The notes: generated by a model not told the origin, from the sequence alone. A stretch of 64,000 nucleotides of DNA from an uncultured Acidobacteriia bacterium (GCA_903929755.1 CAIYVZ010000197.1:1-64000), one strand, 5' to 3'. Numbered from the stretch's first letter, positions 50,473 through 60,431 are shown. A program made the numbers and translations.

Positions 50473-50617
50473 TGCTTCTGTTGTAGCGCAGCGCGGCTCA
50501 CAAAACGGAAGCTACGTTCCAGGTACGCTCGGTCACAGCCGATGCCATTCATCCGCCCCCCACGAACGAGAGCCGGGTTCCGGCGAGACAATGGCGCCGG
50601 GGGGAACCATCTTGGCC

Positions 50618-52855
50618 CTACTTCGCCGCAATCGCAGCCGGTTGCCAGGCAGCGCCCCACCGCGAAGGCTTTGGCCCCATCCTGAATTTCAGCGTCGCGC
50701 CCGCCTGAATCTGCTCCCAGGTAATCACCGGATCCTTCAGCGCTTTCCCGTCCAGCGTCGCATCCTGAATGTACAGATTCGTGGCCGACACGCTCTCCGC
50801 AATCACCCGGAACGTCTTCCCGTTCCGCAGCCGCAGGCTCACCCTGGCATGCAGCGGGCTGCCGATCATGAATTCCCCGCTGGCCGGATTCACCGGATAA
50901 AACCCCATCGTCGTAAACAGCAGCCACGCCGACATTTGCCCGCAATCGTCATCGCCATCCAGACCGCCCGCGTCGTAACCATACTCCGCCGCCGCAATCT
51001 CCCGCACCTTCGCCTGCGTCTTCCACGGCTGCCCCGCGAAGTTATACAGGTACGAGTAATGGTGGCTCGGCTCGTTGCTGTGCACGTTATGCCCGCCGCT
51101 GAAGTGCGCATCCAGCTTTGCCGCGTACGCTTCCCGACCACCCATCAGCTGGAGCAGGCCAGCCTGGTCATGCAGCGGTGACCACGTGTAAGCCCATGCA
51201 TCGCCCTCCGTCCAGCCCGCCACAGAACGATTCTCATTCGTATCCTCCGCGCCTCCAATCGGAGCCCATCGTCCATCCGACGTCTTGCCGTTCATCAGCC
51301 CCAGCGCGGGGTTAAACAAATTCCGGTCATTCAGCGAACGCTGCAGGAAGAACCGGTAATCCTCCTCGCGGCCCAAAGCCTTCGCCACCTGCGCCACGCA
51401 CCAGTCGTCGTAGCTGTCCTCCAACGTTCGCGAGGCCGCTTCGTCCGTCTTGTCCGTTGGAATATATCCCAGCTGTTTGTAGTAAGTCAGGCCAGCCCGG
51501 CCTTCGTACGGAGTTCCTTCTTCGCGATCCAGCCAGCGCCGCGAAGTATCCCCGTCGGGCGACGTCATGGCGTCTTTGTAGACTGCCTTCCACGCCAGTT
51601 CACGGTCAAAGCCCTGGAACCCTTTGCGGATTGCTTCTGCCACCATTGAGTCGGCATGCGTGGCAATCATGATGTTCGTATAGGACGGATTCGGCCATTT
51701 CGGCATCCACCCGCCCTCCTGAAAGTTCTGCAGCAGGGCCGTAAGCATCCCGTCGATACGCTCCGGCGCCAGCAGCGTCAGCAGACTGTTTTCCGCCCGG
51801 AACGTGTCCCAGATCGAGAATGCCGTGTAGCTTTCGCCCGCGTGTATCTTGTCATCGAAAGCGCTGTAATAACGCCCGTATTCCGAAAAGCTGCGCGGAT
51901 ACAACAGTGAATGATACAGCGCCGTGTACAGGCGGGTTCTTTCGCTATCTGTCGCGCCCGCAACTTGCAGACGTCCCAGTTTCTCCGCCCACGCCGCATG
52001 CAGCCGCGCGCGCACTGCCTCAAAGTTCCAGTCCGGAATCTCGTGCGCCAGATTCTCCCGCGCCTGCTCAACGCTCAGGAACGATGTGCCCACCCGAACT
52101 TCCACCAGCTCACCAGGCCGAAATTCCGCAAAGGCTCCCCGGCTGGTGGACGCGTCCTGTTTCTCCAGGCCGTATGTCCCGCCCTTCTTTGGAGCCTTCC
52201 GGAACTGAACCACGAAGTAGCCTTTGAAGTTCGGCAGCTTGTGCGGCCCCAGATGGGCATCCATGCGGTGGGGGTTATAGCCGGTAATCTCGCCGGTCCG
52301 GGCGTCTACGGCTGCAAAGCCCGCCACGCCCGGCCGCGACGTTTCCACCAGCACGCGCGCCACGCCCGAAGCCGGAAAGCGAAAGCGAAAAATCGCGCAC
52401 CGTTCCGTGGCCGTCATCTCGGCCCGGATGCGTGTGCCCTCCGCCGTACGCAGCCAAACGGCATAGGCATCCGCTTTGGCTGTTTCGTCGCTGTGCGAGA
52501 AAGCGAGTTGCCTCGCTTCCGGCGTGGTGCGCAGCTCGCCCACCTGCGGCATCAGCGTGACATAGCCGTAATCGCCCATCCAGATGGCGGGCTGATGCGT
52601 GCCGATAAAGCCGCTGATCGTCTTGTCGTCGTACTCATACGAGGTGATGCTGATCTTGTTCTGGCGCGTCTGCGGCGTCCAGTTCGTCATCGCGAACGGA
52701 GGCGAGACGAACGGCATCGTCCCGCCATAACCGAGCTTGCTCTTCTGCGTTCCAATCAGCGGATTCACAGCCGCAAGCGGATCGCGGTTAGCGGCCGACA
52801 GCCCGGGAACGGACACAGCACAGGCGACAACGAAGCACACCAGAACCAGGTTCAT
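50618..52855 (-). CDS. GH92 family alpha-mannosidase
   Basis: A secreted calcium-dependent glycosidase of 745 residues with a signal peptide (1-21). The N-terminal beta-sandwich (about 30-265) begins VNPLIGTQKSKLGYGGTMPFVSPPFAM in pieces. The (alpha/alpha)6 barrel shows SIWDTFRAENSLLTLLAP, GGWMPKWPNPSYTNIM, HSNEPSHHYSYLYNFAG with the acid Glu, and DGDDDCGQMSAWLLFTTMGFYP with the base Asp region. GH92 enzymes trim mannose from N-glycans and mannans. It ends the run of TonB receptor, sorbosone dehydrogenase-like protein and GH92, starting 12 bases after the preceding stop. Confidence 0.96.
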   Translation of the reverse strand: MNLVLVCFVVACAVSVPGLSAANRDPLAAVNPLIGTQKSKLGYGGTMPFVSPPFAMTNWTPQTRQNKISITSYEYDDKTISGFIGTHQPAIWMGDYGYVTLMPQVGELRTTPEARQLAFSHSDETAKADAYAVWLRTAEGTRIRAEMTATERCAIFRFRFPASGVARVLVETSRPGVAGFAAVDARTGEITGYNPHRMDAHLGPHKLPNFKGYFVVQFRKAPKKGGTYGLEKQDASTSRGAFAEFRPGELVEVRVGTSFLSVEQARENLAHEIPDWNFEAVRARLHAAWAEKLGRLQVAGATDSERTRLYTALYHSLLYPRSFSEYGRYYSAFDDKIHAGESYTAFSIWDTFRAENSLLTLLAPERIDGMLTALLQNFQEGGWMPKWPNPSYTNIMIATHADSMVAEAIRKGFQGFDRELAWKAVYKDAMTSPDGDTSRRWLDREEGTPYEGRAGLTYYKQLGYIPTDKTDEAASRTLEDSYDDWCVAQVAKALGREEDYRFFLQRSLNDRNLFNPALGLMNGKTSDGRWAPIGGAEDTNENRSVAGWTEGDAWAYTWSPLHDQAGLLQLMGGREAYAAKLDAHFSGGHNVHSNEPSHHYSYLYNFAGQPWKTQAKVREIAAAEYGYDAGGLDGDDDCGQMSAWLLFTTMGFYPVNPASGEFMIGSPLHARVSLRLRNGKTFRVIAESVSATNLYIQDATLDGKALKDPVITWEQIQAGATLKFRMGPKPSRWGAAWQPAAIAAK

Positions 52856-52867
52856 GGCTGCTCAGAA

Positions 52868-54025
52868 CTACTTGTAAGTCACGCGCCAAATCACCTTGCC
52901 GCCGTCATCGGAAACCAACATACTCCCGTCCTTCATCTGCAGCAGAGCCACCGGGCGGCCCCAGACTTCCTTCTTATCTGCCCCCATCATCCAGCCGGTA
53001 GCAAAGTCGCGCACCGGGCCCGACGGCTTGCCATTCTTGAACGGCACGAAGGACAGCGAATACCCGACACGCTTCTCCGTCTGCGCCGAACCATGGTTCG
53101 CCAAAAACGCCCCGTTCCGGTACTCAGCCGGGAACTGCTTGCCCGTATAGAACAGGAAGTCCAGAACAGCAATGTGCGGTTCCAGCACGATCTCCGGCGT
53201 TATCGCCTTCGCCACCATCTCCGGACGACGATCCTTCTCCGCAATCCGCGGGTCCGCATGGGGGCCAACGTAGGCGTACGGCCAGCCATAAAAACCGCCC
53301 GGCTTCAGGCTGCTGAAGAAATCAGCCACCACCACGCCCGGTGCATCATTCCGCTCCTCCACCGTGGCCCACAACTGCGTCGTACCGGGATAAAACCGCA
53401 GGCCCACCGTATTCCGCAGCCCCGTCGCAATCACCTCATGGCCGGTGCCATCCGGGTTGTAACGATGCACTGCACCGCGCATTTCCGGGTCGCCAACCAC
53501 CAGATCGGCTGAAGTCCCCACCGTCAGGTACAGCTTTCCGGCCTTCTCGTCAATCATCACGGTGCGAGTCACATGGCCTTTCGAAAAGCCGGCCATCGAC
53601 ACCACTTCCTGGCCGGGTCCCGCCGTCAGGGCCTTCGAATCGTACTTATAGCGCTTCAGCGTCTCCGGTTCCGCCACATACAGATACTCTTTCCAGAGCG
53701 CCAGACCGTAAGGCCGGTCCAGACCCGAAATCAGCGTCTTCTTCGCGCCGTCGCGTACCGCAATCACGGAGCCGTTGGCCACCGAATCGCTCACAATCAC
53801 TTCGCCGCCAGGGCCTTCCACCATAAAGCGGGGTCGTGTGAACCCGCTGGCGTATTCATCTACTGAAAAGCCCTTCGGCACATTGATCTTTGCGCCCGCG
53901 GGACGGGGCACAATTGTTGGGCCGTTCGAAAGCGGCGCGGGGCCAGGCACCGCAGTAGCCTGTCCCAGACAGAGGCTCGCCAGACCAGACAGACCAAGGG
54001 CGGAGAGAGCAAGAAATGATTTCAT
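52868..54025 (-). CDS. Sorbosone dehydrogenase-like PQQ-type propeller
   Basis: A periplasmic six-bladed propeller of 385 residues with signal peptide 1-21 (MKSFLALSALGLSGLASLCLG). GFSVDEYASGFTRPRFMVEGPGGEVIV in pieces, LDRPYGLALWKEYLYVAE, TGLRNTVGLRFYPGTTQLW, GGFYGWPYAYVG and VGYSLSFVPFKNGKPSG match the L-sorbosone dehydrogenase group, which oxidises aldehyde sugars. ATG 54025 gives a clean signal peptide; the longer in-frame option lacks one. Arms GTGACC and GGTCAC (54027-54054) could fold next to the start codon. It lies between the TonB receptor and GH92 genes, hinting at oxidation of a released sugar. Confidence 0.85.
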   Translation of the reverse strand: MKSFLALSALGLSGLASLCLGQATAVPGPAPLSNGPTIVPRPAGAKINVPKGFSVDEYASGFTRPRFMVEGPGGEVIVSDSVANGSVIAVRDGAKKTLISGLDRPYGLALWKEYLYVAEPETLKRYKYDSKALTAGPGQEVVSMAGFSKGHVTRTVMIDEKAGKLYLTVGTSADLVVGDPEMRGAVHRYNPDGTGHEVIATGLRNTVGLRFYPGTTQLWATVEERNDAPGVVVADFFSSLKPGGFYGWPYAYVGPHADPRIAEKDRRPEMVAKAITPEIVLEPHIAVLDFLFYTGKQFPAEYRNGAFLANHGSAQTEKRVGYSLSFVPFKNGKPSGPVRDFATGWMMGADKKEVWGRPVALLQMKDGSMLVSDDGGKVIWRVTYK

Positions 54026-54125
54026 AGTGACCGGGCACCATTTTACAGGGTCACCCGGATCAGACCCGAGCACGCTCTCCTTCCCGCAGCCCCGGGCCGT
54101 AGCTCTGCCGCGGAGATCGGGGGGG

Positions 54126-57100
54126 TCAGAAGCTGATCTTGGCCCCCAACTGAATCTGTCGCGGTCCAATCGACGAATAGCTGAAACCCTGTGTCAGCGT
54201 TGTAACGCCGAACAAACTACTGGTGGCAGTCAAATTAGGTGCCCCAAATGTCGGTTGGTTCGTGGCGTTGTCCGCGTCCATCCTCAGCTCAAACTTAGCT
54301 CTCTCCCGGATCTTGAAGGCCTTAAAGAACGACAAGCTCACTTCCGGTACCGAGCGGCCCCGGAAGCCGTTCCATTGCGGCACCGGTTGGGTGTTCAGCG
54401 TGAACGGCTTCTGGATCATCCATGCTGCCGGCTCCGTCGCACTGGCGCAGCTTTGCCTCGTATTGTTGTTCAGGTTCAGCGTACAAGTGTTGAACCAGCG
54501 CGAGAACGTCGGGTTCTGGATGGTCGGATCCAAACCGGTGGTGTACGCGCCACTTACATTCAGCAATGCGCCCGAGACCCACTGCGTATAGCCGGAAACT
54601 TGCCAGCCGTTCAGTACCGTCTTTACCAGCCGGCTCTGGTGCCGAAACACGTCTTCCGTATACGTGAAGATCAGATTGATTGTGCGGGGCGGGGTGCCCC
54701 CATCGCGGGTTATAAACTGGCCCGGCGCGTCGATACCATTATTCAGGTAGCTGTTATACGTGAAGCTGCGTCCGAACGTCCCGTTCAGCGAGACGGAGAG
54801 CCCTTGTGACAGCCTCTTCTCAAACTGGAATACCACCGAGTTGTATCTGCTGGTACCCAGCGGCATATTGGTTTCCGTCACGCCGGTGTACTGCGGATAC
54901 GGCAACAAAGATTGTTGCAGCGTCATCGTTGCCCCGTTTAGTGACGTTCCAGGTAACAGCCCGGCATAAGGATTCGCCACGTTCGTGCCCGTCAGGCTGG
55001 CTCCATATTGCTGGTATTGAGCCGCATTCACAGAGTTCCGGTTATATGACGTCGGCAGCGAACGCCCAAACCGGCCGTTGTACGACACCTCAATTACCGA
55101 CCGGAAGGGCAACTGGTATTGCACACCCACAGACACAACATGGCTGTAGGGCATCACTCGCGTGGGGGAAATGAAAGATACCGCTTGCCCTACGTTGGTC
55201 AGCAGCCCCAGGGACCGGCCCGGGGGCGCCAAAATCCCGGTCGGGAAGGGATTCGTCAGGAAACCACAGCTGGAGCCCGCGCAACCCGACGCCGTCAGCG
55301 GTACGATACCTGCAGCTGAAACCGAGGTTGCCGGAGCCGTTGAGTAGCTGAAGCCCGTAGTCGGCGCTACATCCGCGGTTGGCGTGAATGTCAGGCCCCA
55401 CCCACCCCGGATCACCATCTTGTCCCGCACCTGATAGGCGAAGCCCACTCGGGGCGCAAAATTGTTCAGATCTTTCTGGTACGGAATGCGGTTGCTCGCC
55501 GTGGCGAACAGCAGGCCCCCGGTGATGGAAGGTCCCGTCGCCGATCCGAGCTTTGAAGTGGTGGTTGCATCGAAACCACGAATCGCCGCGTTGAAGCGGT
55601 CGGTGATAGGCGATTCGTACTCCCATCGTCCGCCCAGGTTCAGCGTCAGTTTTTTTGAGATGCGCCAGTCGTCCTGGGCAAAGGCCGAGTAGTAGTGTTG
55701 GCCCTGCGCCGGGAACGAATTGAAGCTGCTGCTCACTGCGCTCGGGTATCCCAGCAGGAAAGACGCCATGGCATCCCCTGACTGCGCGTTGGCCACCAGT
55801 GGATTCGCCTGCGTGAAGCCGGCTGTCGCACTAATCACGAATGACGAAGGCGGACTGGACTGATTGTTCATCAGATTACGAAACTCCCCGCCGAACTTCA
55901 GGGTATGCTTCCCCAGTGTCTTCGTCAGCGTGTCGCCCGTGGCAAAGTTGTTGCTGAAGTTGAGCGTCCCGTTTCCGCCGCCCAGCGTGAAGTAATTGGC
56001 AACCGAGATCTGCGGAAATGCAACCGTCTGCAACTGTCCTGTCAGCGAACTGGGGAAACCCAGCTTCGCCGGGTCATATCCCAGGGCGTAATACTTGATG
56101 GCAAATACGTGTCGGTTCCAGCTGGCCCGCGCCGTGTTGACGAGTGACGACGAGAGCACCGAAGTCAGGTTTATGTTCGCCCCGATATTGCCGCGATAGT
56201 GCTCGAACGAGTTGGACGCGAACTGCGTGTTCTGCGCCTCGAACGCCGGAAGCCCCGCGCCGCCGCCGTTGGTTTGCCCCCGAAGGTCGCGCGAGAAGGT
56301 AATGAAAGCCGTTTCGTTCGTGCTGATCGTGTGGTCAAGCCGGAACACCTGAGAATCGAACGGCTCGTGGTCGTAGTTGGGGTACACGCCCACGTTGGGC
56401 TGCGTTCTGCCCGCAATCTGATTGGGCGCCAGGTAGAACTTCGCAATATTTGACGCGATCGGATTCACCCGGTTCGGGGGGATCACGCCGCCCGGAAACG
56501 CTGTCCTTGTGTAGCTCCCGTCGTTGTTCTGCACCGTCGTCGCCGGATCGTAAATCGAAATCGTCGGGCCACTCGTGCCCGCAACATAGGTCTTCGAATA
56601 ATCCCCAATCCGCTCCAGGCTGGTGGGCGAGGTGAGTGTGTTTCCCGTCGGCCGGTTGTCACGATAGACGTCGATGCCGTACGTGAAGAACGTCCGGTTC
56701 TTTCCGTCGTACAGTTTTGGAATGCGGACTGGTCCGTCCAGCTCCAGCCCCGGTTCATTCATCCGGAACGATGCATTCGGTGCCCCGGTCGCATTCGCTT
56801 CAAATGTATTCGCGTTCAGCGCCGGGTTGCGCATCAGCCATCCGAACGACCCATGGTATCCGTTCGTACCGCTCTTGATGGAGACGCTGATCACCCCTCC
56901 GCCCGTCCGCCCCAGTTCGGCGTCATAGACGTTGGTGATAATCTTCACTTCACCCACCGTGTCCGGTGGTGGCGAAATTGTGTTCGCAGCCCCCGTGCTT
57001 TCCCGGTACGTGTTGGGAGAACCGTTCAGAAGTACTTCGTTATTCGTGCCGCCGAGGATGCTGGCACCGTTATCGCCGCCATCGAACGGCCGTACCGTGG

Positions 57101-57599
57101 TGCCGCCCGTGGAACCCGCCGAATACCGCACCAGCTGAAACACGTCTTTAGCGTACGTGGGCACCGACTCCACCAGGCTTTGGTTGATTGTGTTGCTCCT
57201 CGAAGCCGACACGTTGTCCAGCAGCGGGGCTTCCGCGCTCACCGTCACCGTTTCCGAGGCCGCTCCCAGCTGCAGCTTAAAATCGACAGCCTTGCGGTCC
57301 GAACTGCGTAGTTCCAGCCTGTTCTCCACCGCCGCTTTGAAGCCCGTCGCCGTTACCGTTACCGTGTATTGGCCGGGATTTATGGGGGGCGATGCGTAAA
57401 CCCCTGCACCGTTGGTCTGCGTGGCAGTCGAGACATTCGTCTCAATATTCTTGAGCTCAATCTTTGCCGCCGGTACCGCAGCCCCCTGCGGGTCCGTCAC
57501 CGTACCCGTCAGGATCGCTCTCGTTTCCTGTCCCCAAATCACGTTGCCCGCTGCGCAGAACACAAAGGCGGCACCAAGCAAGACCGTAACGAATTTCAT
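54126..57599 (-). CDS. TonB-dependent receptor with carboxypeptidase regulatory-like N-domain, 1157 residues
   Basis: An outer-membrane transporter-like protein. Signal peptide 1-23. A CarboxypepD_reg-like domain (about 25-110: AILTGTVTDPQGAAVPAAKIEL, NPGQYTVTVTATGF) precedes a plug (about 120-245) with VPTYAKDVFQLVRYSAG, EVLLNGSPNTYRES and GEVKIITNVYDAELGRTGGGVISVS in pieces. A large barrel ends in IQLGAKISF. GGAG lies 7 nt before ATG 57599. A consensus promoter at 57723-57751 gives a leader of about 117 nt. Downstream genes encode a sugar dehydrogenase and a GH92 mannosidase, so a mannose-containing glycan is the likely cargo. No SusD partner is present. Confidence 0.92.
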   Translation of the reverse strand: MKFVTVLLGAAFVFCAAGNVIWGQETRAILTGTVTDPQGAAVPAAKIELKNIETNVSTATQTNGAGVYASPPINPGQYTVTVTATGFKAAVENRLELRSSDRKAVDFKLQLGAASETVTVSAEAPLLDNVSASRSNTINQSLVESVPTYAKDVFQLVRYSAGSTGGTTVRPFDGGDNGASILGGTNNEVLLNGSPNTYRESTGAANTISPPPDTVGEVKIITNVYDAELGRTGGGVISVSIKSGTNGYHGSFGWLMRNPALNANTFEANATGAPNASFRMNEPGLELDGPVRIPKLYDGKNRTFFTYGIDVYRDNRPTGNTLTSPTSLERIGDYSKTYVAGTSGPTISIYDPATTVQNNDGSYTRTAFPGGVIPPNRVNPIASNIAKFYLAPNQIAGRTQPNVGVYPNYDHEPFDSQVFRLDHTISTNETAFITFSRDLRGQTNGGGAGLPAFEAQNTQFASNSFEHYRGNIGANINLTSVLSSSLVNTARASWNRHVFAIKYYALGYDPAKLGFPSSLTGQLQTVAFPQISVANYFTLGGGNGTLNFSNNFATGDTLTKTLGKHTLKFGGEFRNLMNNQSSPPSSFVISATAGFTQANPLVANAQSGDAMASFLLGYPSAVSSSFNSFPAQGQHYYSAFAQDDWRISKKLTLNLGGRWEYESPITDRFNAAIRGFDATTTSKLGSATGPSITGGLLFATASNRIPYQKDLNNFAPRVGFAYQVRDKMVIRGGWGLTFTPTADVAPTTGFSYSTAPATSVSAAGIVPLTASGCAGSSCGFLTNPFPTGILAPPGRSLGLLTNVGQAVSFISPTRVMPYSHVVSVGVQYQLPFRSVIEVSYNGRFGRSLPTSYNRNSVNAAQYQQYGASLTGTNVANPYAGLLPGTSLNGATMTLQQSLLPYPQYTGVTETNMPLGTSRYNSVVFQFEKRLSQGLSVSLNGTFGRSFTYNSYLNNGIDAPGQFITRDGGTPPRTINLIFTYTEDVFRHQSRLVKTVLNGWQVSGYTQWVSGALLNVSGAYTTGLDPTIQNPTFSRWFNTCTLNLNNNTRQSCASATEPAAWMIQKPFTLNTQPVPQWNGFRGRSVPEVSLSFFKAFKIRERAKFELRMDADNATNQPTFGAPNLTATSSLFGVTTLTQGFSYSSIGPRQIQLGAKISF

Positions 57600-57722
57600 C
57601 TGCTACTCCCCGGATTACCTTGGAACACCCCAAGCCTTCCCGGTCAGCCGCACAGGCCACAAGGGGAGTTCGGGTGCAATTTACCCGCGTCGGACGCCAA
57701 CGTCGTGTAAAGAGGTGTCAGC

Positions 57723-57751
57723 ATTCTACCTGAAGCGCCAAAGTGTGTCAA
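57723..57751 (-). promoter_or_regulatory. Consensus sigma70 promoter of the GH92 glycan locus
   Basis: On the minus strand TTGACA (57751-57746), a 17-nt spacer and TAGAAT (57728-57723) form an almost perfect housekeeping promoter. The leader to ATG 57599 is about 117 nt and contains an 11-bp palindrome GCGTCGGACGC (57687-57697) and a hairpin CTTGG/CCAAG (57619-57634) just before the ribosome site, so post-transcriptional control is possible. Confidence 0.8.
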
Positions 57752-57804
57752 TTGGCCGAATTGGGTCTGTCGCGGAGGAGGCCGCAGTGTTATTGGGGTG
57801 TTCG

Positions 57805-59187
57805 TCAAAACTGGAAATAGACAAACGGGATGGCAAGATCACTGGCGGTAAACAACTCCAGTGCCAGCAGCGCGACTACCGCCGCCACGGTTCTTGCCCA
57901 GGTTGGCCCATTGGCCAGACGCGTCAAAGCCTGACCGTACTCTTCACCCAGCGCAATCGCCAGAGCGACTCCGGCCAGCGCCAGATTGGAACCCGTCAGC
58001 AGATTCTTGCCCGCATCTCCCGTGAACATCTGGCGGATCACGAACAACGCCGCAGGCAGGCCCTTCGCGCGGAAGAACACCCAGCCCAGGTTCACTACCA
58101 GGAAAGTGATCACGCCCAACGGAATTCGAGCCACCCCGCGCCGCTCGCCGCGTCCGAAAATGACACGCTCCACTGCGAGTGCGGCCCCGTGATAGCCACC
58201 CCAGATGATGAAGTTCCAGCTGGCCCCATGCCACAGACCACCCAACAGCATAGTCGCCATCAGGTTGGCCCACGTCCGGATGCTGCCTCGCCGGTTGCCG
58301 CCCAGCGAGATGTAGATATAATCGCGCAGCCAGCTGGAGAGCGTCATGTGCCAGCGGCGCCAGAATTCCGTCACGGTCGCCGCAAGGTATGGCCGCCGGA
58401 AATTCTCCGGGAAATGATACCCAAACAGCAGCGCCACGCCGATCGCGATATCCGTGTAGCCGGAGAAATCAAAGAAAATCTGCAGCCCGAAGGCAATCGT
58501 CCCGGACCACGCCTGCAGCAAGCCCGGCATCGCCTCGGGGCGTGTGAAATAAGCGTCGGCGACCATGGAGAACCGGTCGGCAAAGATCAGCTTTTTCACA
58601 AACCCGGTCAGGATAAAATAGATGCCGCGCTGCCACTCTTCCGCGGTTGGAGGAGCCCAGTTGAAGTAATCGTGGAAGAACTCTTTGGCACGGACAATCG
58701 GGCCAGCCACCAGCTGCGGGAAAAACGCCACAAACAGCGAGTAATCCACATAGCTCTGAATCACTTCCTGTTCGCCGCGGTAGACATCAATCACGTACGA
58801 GATGCTTTGGAACGTATGGAAGCTGATCCCCAGCGGCAGGATGATGTCCATGGGGGCTACAGGCACCCCAGGGTGCAGCAGATTCAGCCACGTTTCCCGG
58901 AAGAAGTTCGCGTATTTGAACCAGCCCAGCAGCCCCACATTTGCCACCAGACTCACCAACAAAGCCATTCGTCGCGCCGCACCCTGGCGGCTGACAATCC
59001 ACTTGGCGGCGAAAAAATCGATGGTGATCAGGAACAGGATCAGCAACACGAACTTCGGGTTCCACGCCATGTAGAAGTACAGGCTTGCAGCCAGCAGCAG
59101 GTAACGCCGGGCAGGGCGGGGAAGCGCATAATGCAACGCCAGCACTACCGCCAGAAAGATCGCGAACTGGAATGTGGTGAACAGCAC
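57805..59187 (-). CDS. MBOAT family O-acyltransferase (AlgI-like)
   Basis: An inner-membrane protein of 460 residues with about ten hydrophobic helices. The two conserved His positions of the family are His280 (FWRRWHMTLSSWLRDYIYI) and His320 (LGGLWHGASWNF). PLGISFHTFQSISYVIDVYRG is another AlgI signature. AlgI-type proteins move acetyl groups across the membrane for O-acetylation of exopolysaccharides, cell wall or lipids. It starts at GTG 59187, immediately after the stop of the SGNH gene, so the pair should form one acetylation system. No polysaccharide synthase genes are in the window. Confidence 0.94.
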   Translation of the reverse strand: MLFTTFQFAIFLAVVLALHYALPRPARRYLLLAASLYFYMAWNPKFVLLILFLITIDFFAAKWIVSRQGAARRMALLVSLVANVGLLGWFKYANFFRETWLNLLHPGVPVAPMDIILPLGISFHTFQSISYVIDVYRGEQEVIQSYVDYSLFVAFFPQLVAGPIVRAKEFFHDYFNWAPPTAEEWQRGIYFILTGFVKKLIFADRFSMVADAYFTRPEAMPGLLQAWSGTIAFGLQIFFDFSGYTDIAIGVALLFGYHFPENFRRPYLAATVTEFWRRWHMTLSSWLRDYIYISLGGNRRGSIRTWANLMATMLLGGLWHGASWNFIIWGGYHGAALAVERVIFGRGERRGVARIPLGVITFLVVNLGWVFFRAKGLPAALFVIRQMFTGDAGKNLLTGSNLALAGVALAIALGEEYGQALTRLANGPTWARTVAAVVALLALELFTASDLAIPFVYFQF

Positions 59188-60426
59188 TTAGTGCACACCC
59201 TCCAGTTCCAGTAGTTTTTGCGCCAGCCGTTCCGAGAAAATCGGACGTCCGGAATGGTTCAGGTGCAGGCCATCGGAGAACAGTTCTGGCCGCTCCAGGT
59301 CGTGGAACGTATCCGCCGGCAGGACGCTGACTCCCGGCCGCGTCCGTACGCTGTCAATGAAGTAGGCTGGTTCGGTTACTTCCTGGGGATGCAACGGCCC
59401 TCGCGGGACTTCCAGGAAAACCACCCGCGTTTTCGTCCCCGCATAGAAATCAATAATCTTGCCCAGCCAAAGCTTCCGGTACTCCCGCAGCTTGCCCGTC
59501 TGGGGAGCCGGATCAGGCAGCAGCGTACCGCGCGCGGTGTCCTTCTGCCAGTCTTTGGCACCGGCAGGGAAATTGATGGTGCGCGCCTGGAAATCCACCG
59601 TCAGGCCCGCCAGATCTTCCGGCTTGCCGCCGTAACCGTCCAGGTAGCCATGCCCATGGTTGCGCCAGTCTTTCGCGGCGGTAAAACGTGCCTTCGGATG
59701 CTCCAGCAGCGCATGCAGGTCGTCCCGCAGCGGAAGCCCCCGCAAAATGCACCCCGAGAGAACTCGCGATTGCACTTCCGGCACAGAATACGAACGCGCA
59801 AACTCCAGGCAATCCGTCAGCCGTAGCCGGCCTACCACGTAGTTCATGTCGCCAATCCTGAGACTCTGATCTTCCCCGTCATGATCCGAGTAACGATCCA
59901 GCGCGAACACCACCGTTGAGAAACGCGTGCGTTGGGGATCGGCGTCGCGCAGCAGGTAGTACCAGACCCGCGCCGTCGATCCAGCCACGCCCATATTGCG
60001 GAAGTTAATCCTGTCACCCGACGCCACTTTCGCCGCCCGGGCCGAAAAACCCTCTCCGATTCTGGAATCCCCGAAGACCGCAGTCTCCTGGATCTCCGGT
60101 TCATGGCGCAGCCAAAAGATCTGAGATTCCAGCTGGCCGGCCGAAGAATTCGGTTCCAGGTAGCTCATGTACCAGCCGGAATGGAACGCCAGGCAATCCA
60201 CCCCGTAGAAAGTGGCAAGTGCCACAATGGACCACACCACGGCGCCCCGCAGTGTGTGGATTGTCGCCCGGCGTGGCCTGTGTGCCTTCCCCGCGGCATC
60301 CGGTTCCACGGCCAGCTCACGCCGGCGGGCAACAATCAAATCCTGTAGTTGATCCAGTTCAGCGGCCTGCATCGCCTGTACCGCACGTTGCAAGTCGCCC
60401 TGCTCCCGGAGGGGATCCGCTGCCAT
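59188..60426 (-). CDS. Membrane-anchored SGNH hydrolase-like protein (AlgJ/AlgX-like role)
   Basis: A protein of 412 residues. The cytoplasmic N-terminus (1-58, with a helical stretch DLQRAVQAMQAAELDQLQDL) and a single membrane helix (about 61-80) precede an SGNH domain facing the periplasm. Block I is VFGDSRIGEGF with Ser121, and the C-terminal DGLHLN supplies Asp385 and His388, so the triad appears intact. Such proteins transfer acetyl groups from an MBOAT partner to a glycan. ATG 60426 lies 5 bases after the RNase J stop, with GGAG overlapping that stop. The MBOAT gene follows with no gap. Confidence 0.82.
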   Translation of the reverse strand: MAADPLREQGDLQRAVQAMQAAELDQLQDLIVARRRELAVEPDAAGKAHRPRRATIHTLRGAVVWSIVALATFYGVDCLAFHSGWYMSYLEPNSSAGQLESQIFWLRHEPEIQETAVFGDSRIGEGFSARAAKVASGDRINFRNMGVAGSTARVWYYLLRDADPQRTRFSTVVFALDRYSDHDGEDQSLRIGDMNYVVGRLRLTDCLEFARSYSVPEVQSRVLSGCILRGLPLRDDLHALLEHPKARFTAAKDWRNHGHGYLDGYGGKPEDLAGLTVDFQARTINFPAGAKDWQKDTARGTLLPDPAPQTGKLREYRKLWLGKIIDFYAGTKTRVVFLEVPRGPLHPQEVTEPAYFIDSVRTRPGVSVLPADTFHDLERPELFSDGLHLNHSGRPIFSERLAQKLLELEGVH

Positions 60427-60431
60427 CCGCG

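Noticed and set aside
57412-59214. 600-codon open frame on the plus strand opposite the MBOAT gene
   Set aside because: It runs through a convincing membrane acyltransferase with conserved His motifs. The translation is Arg/His/Gln-rich without any motif, as expected for an antisense shadow in high-GC DNA.
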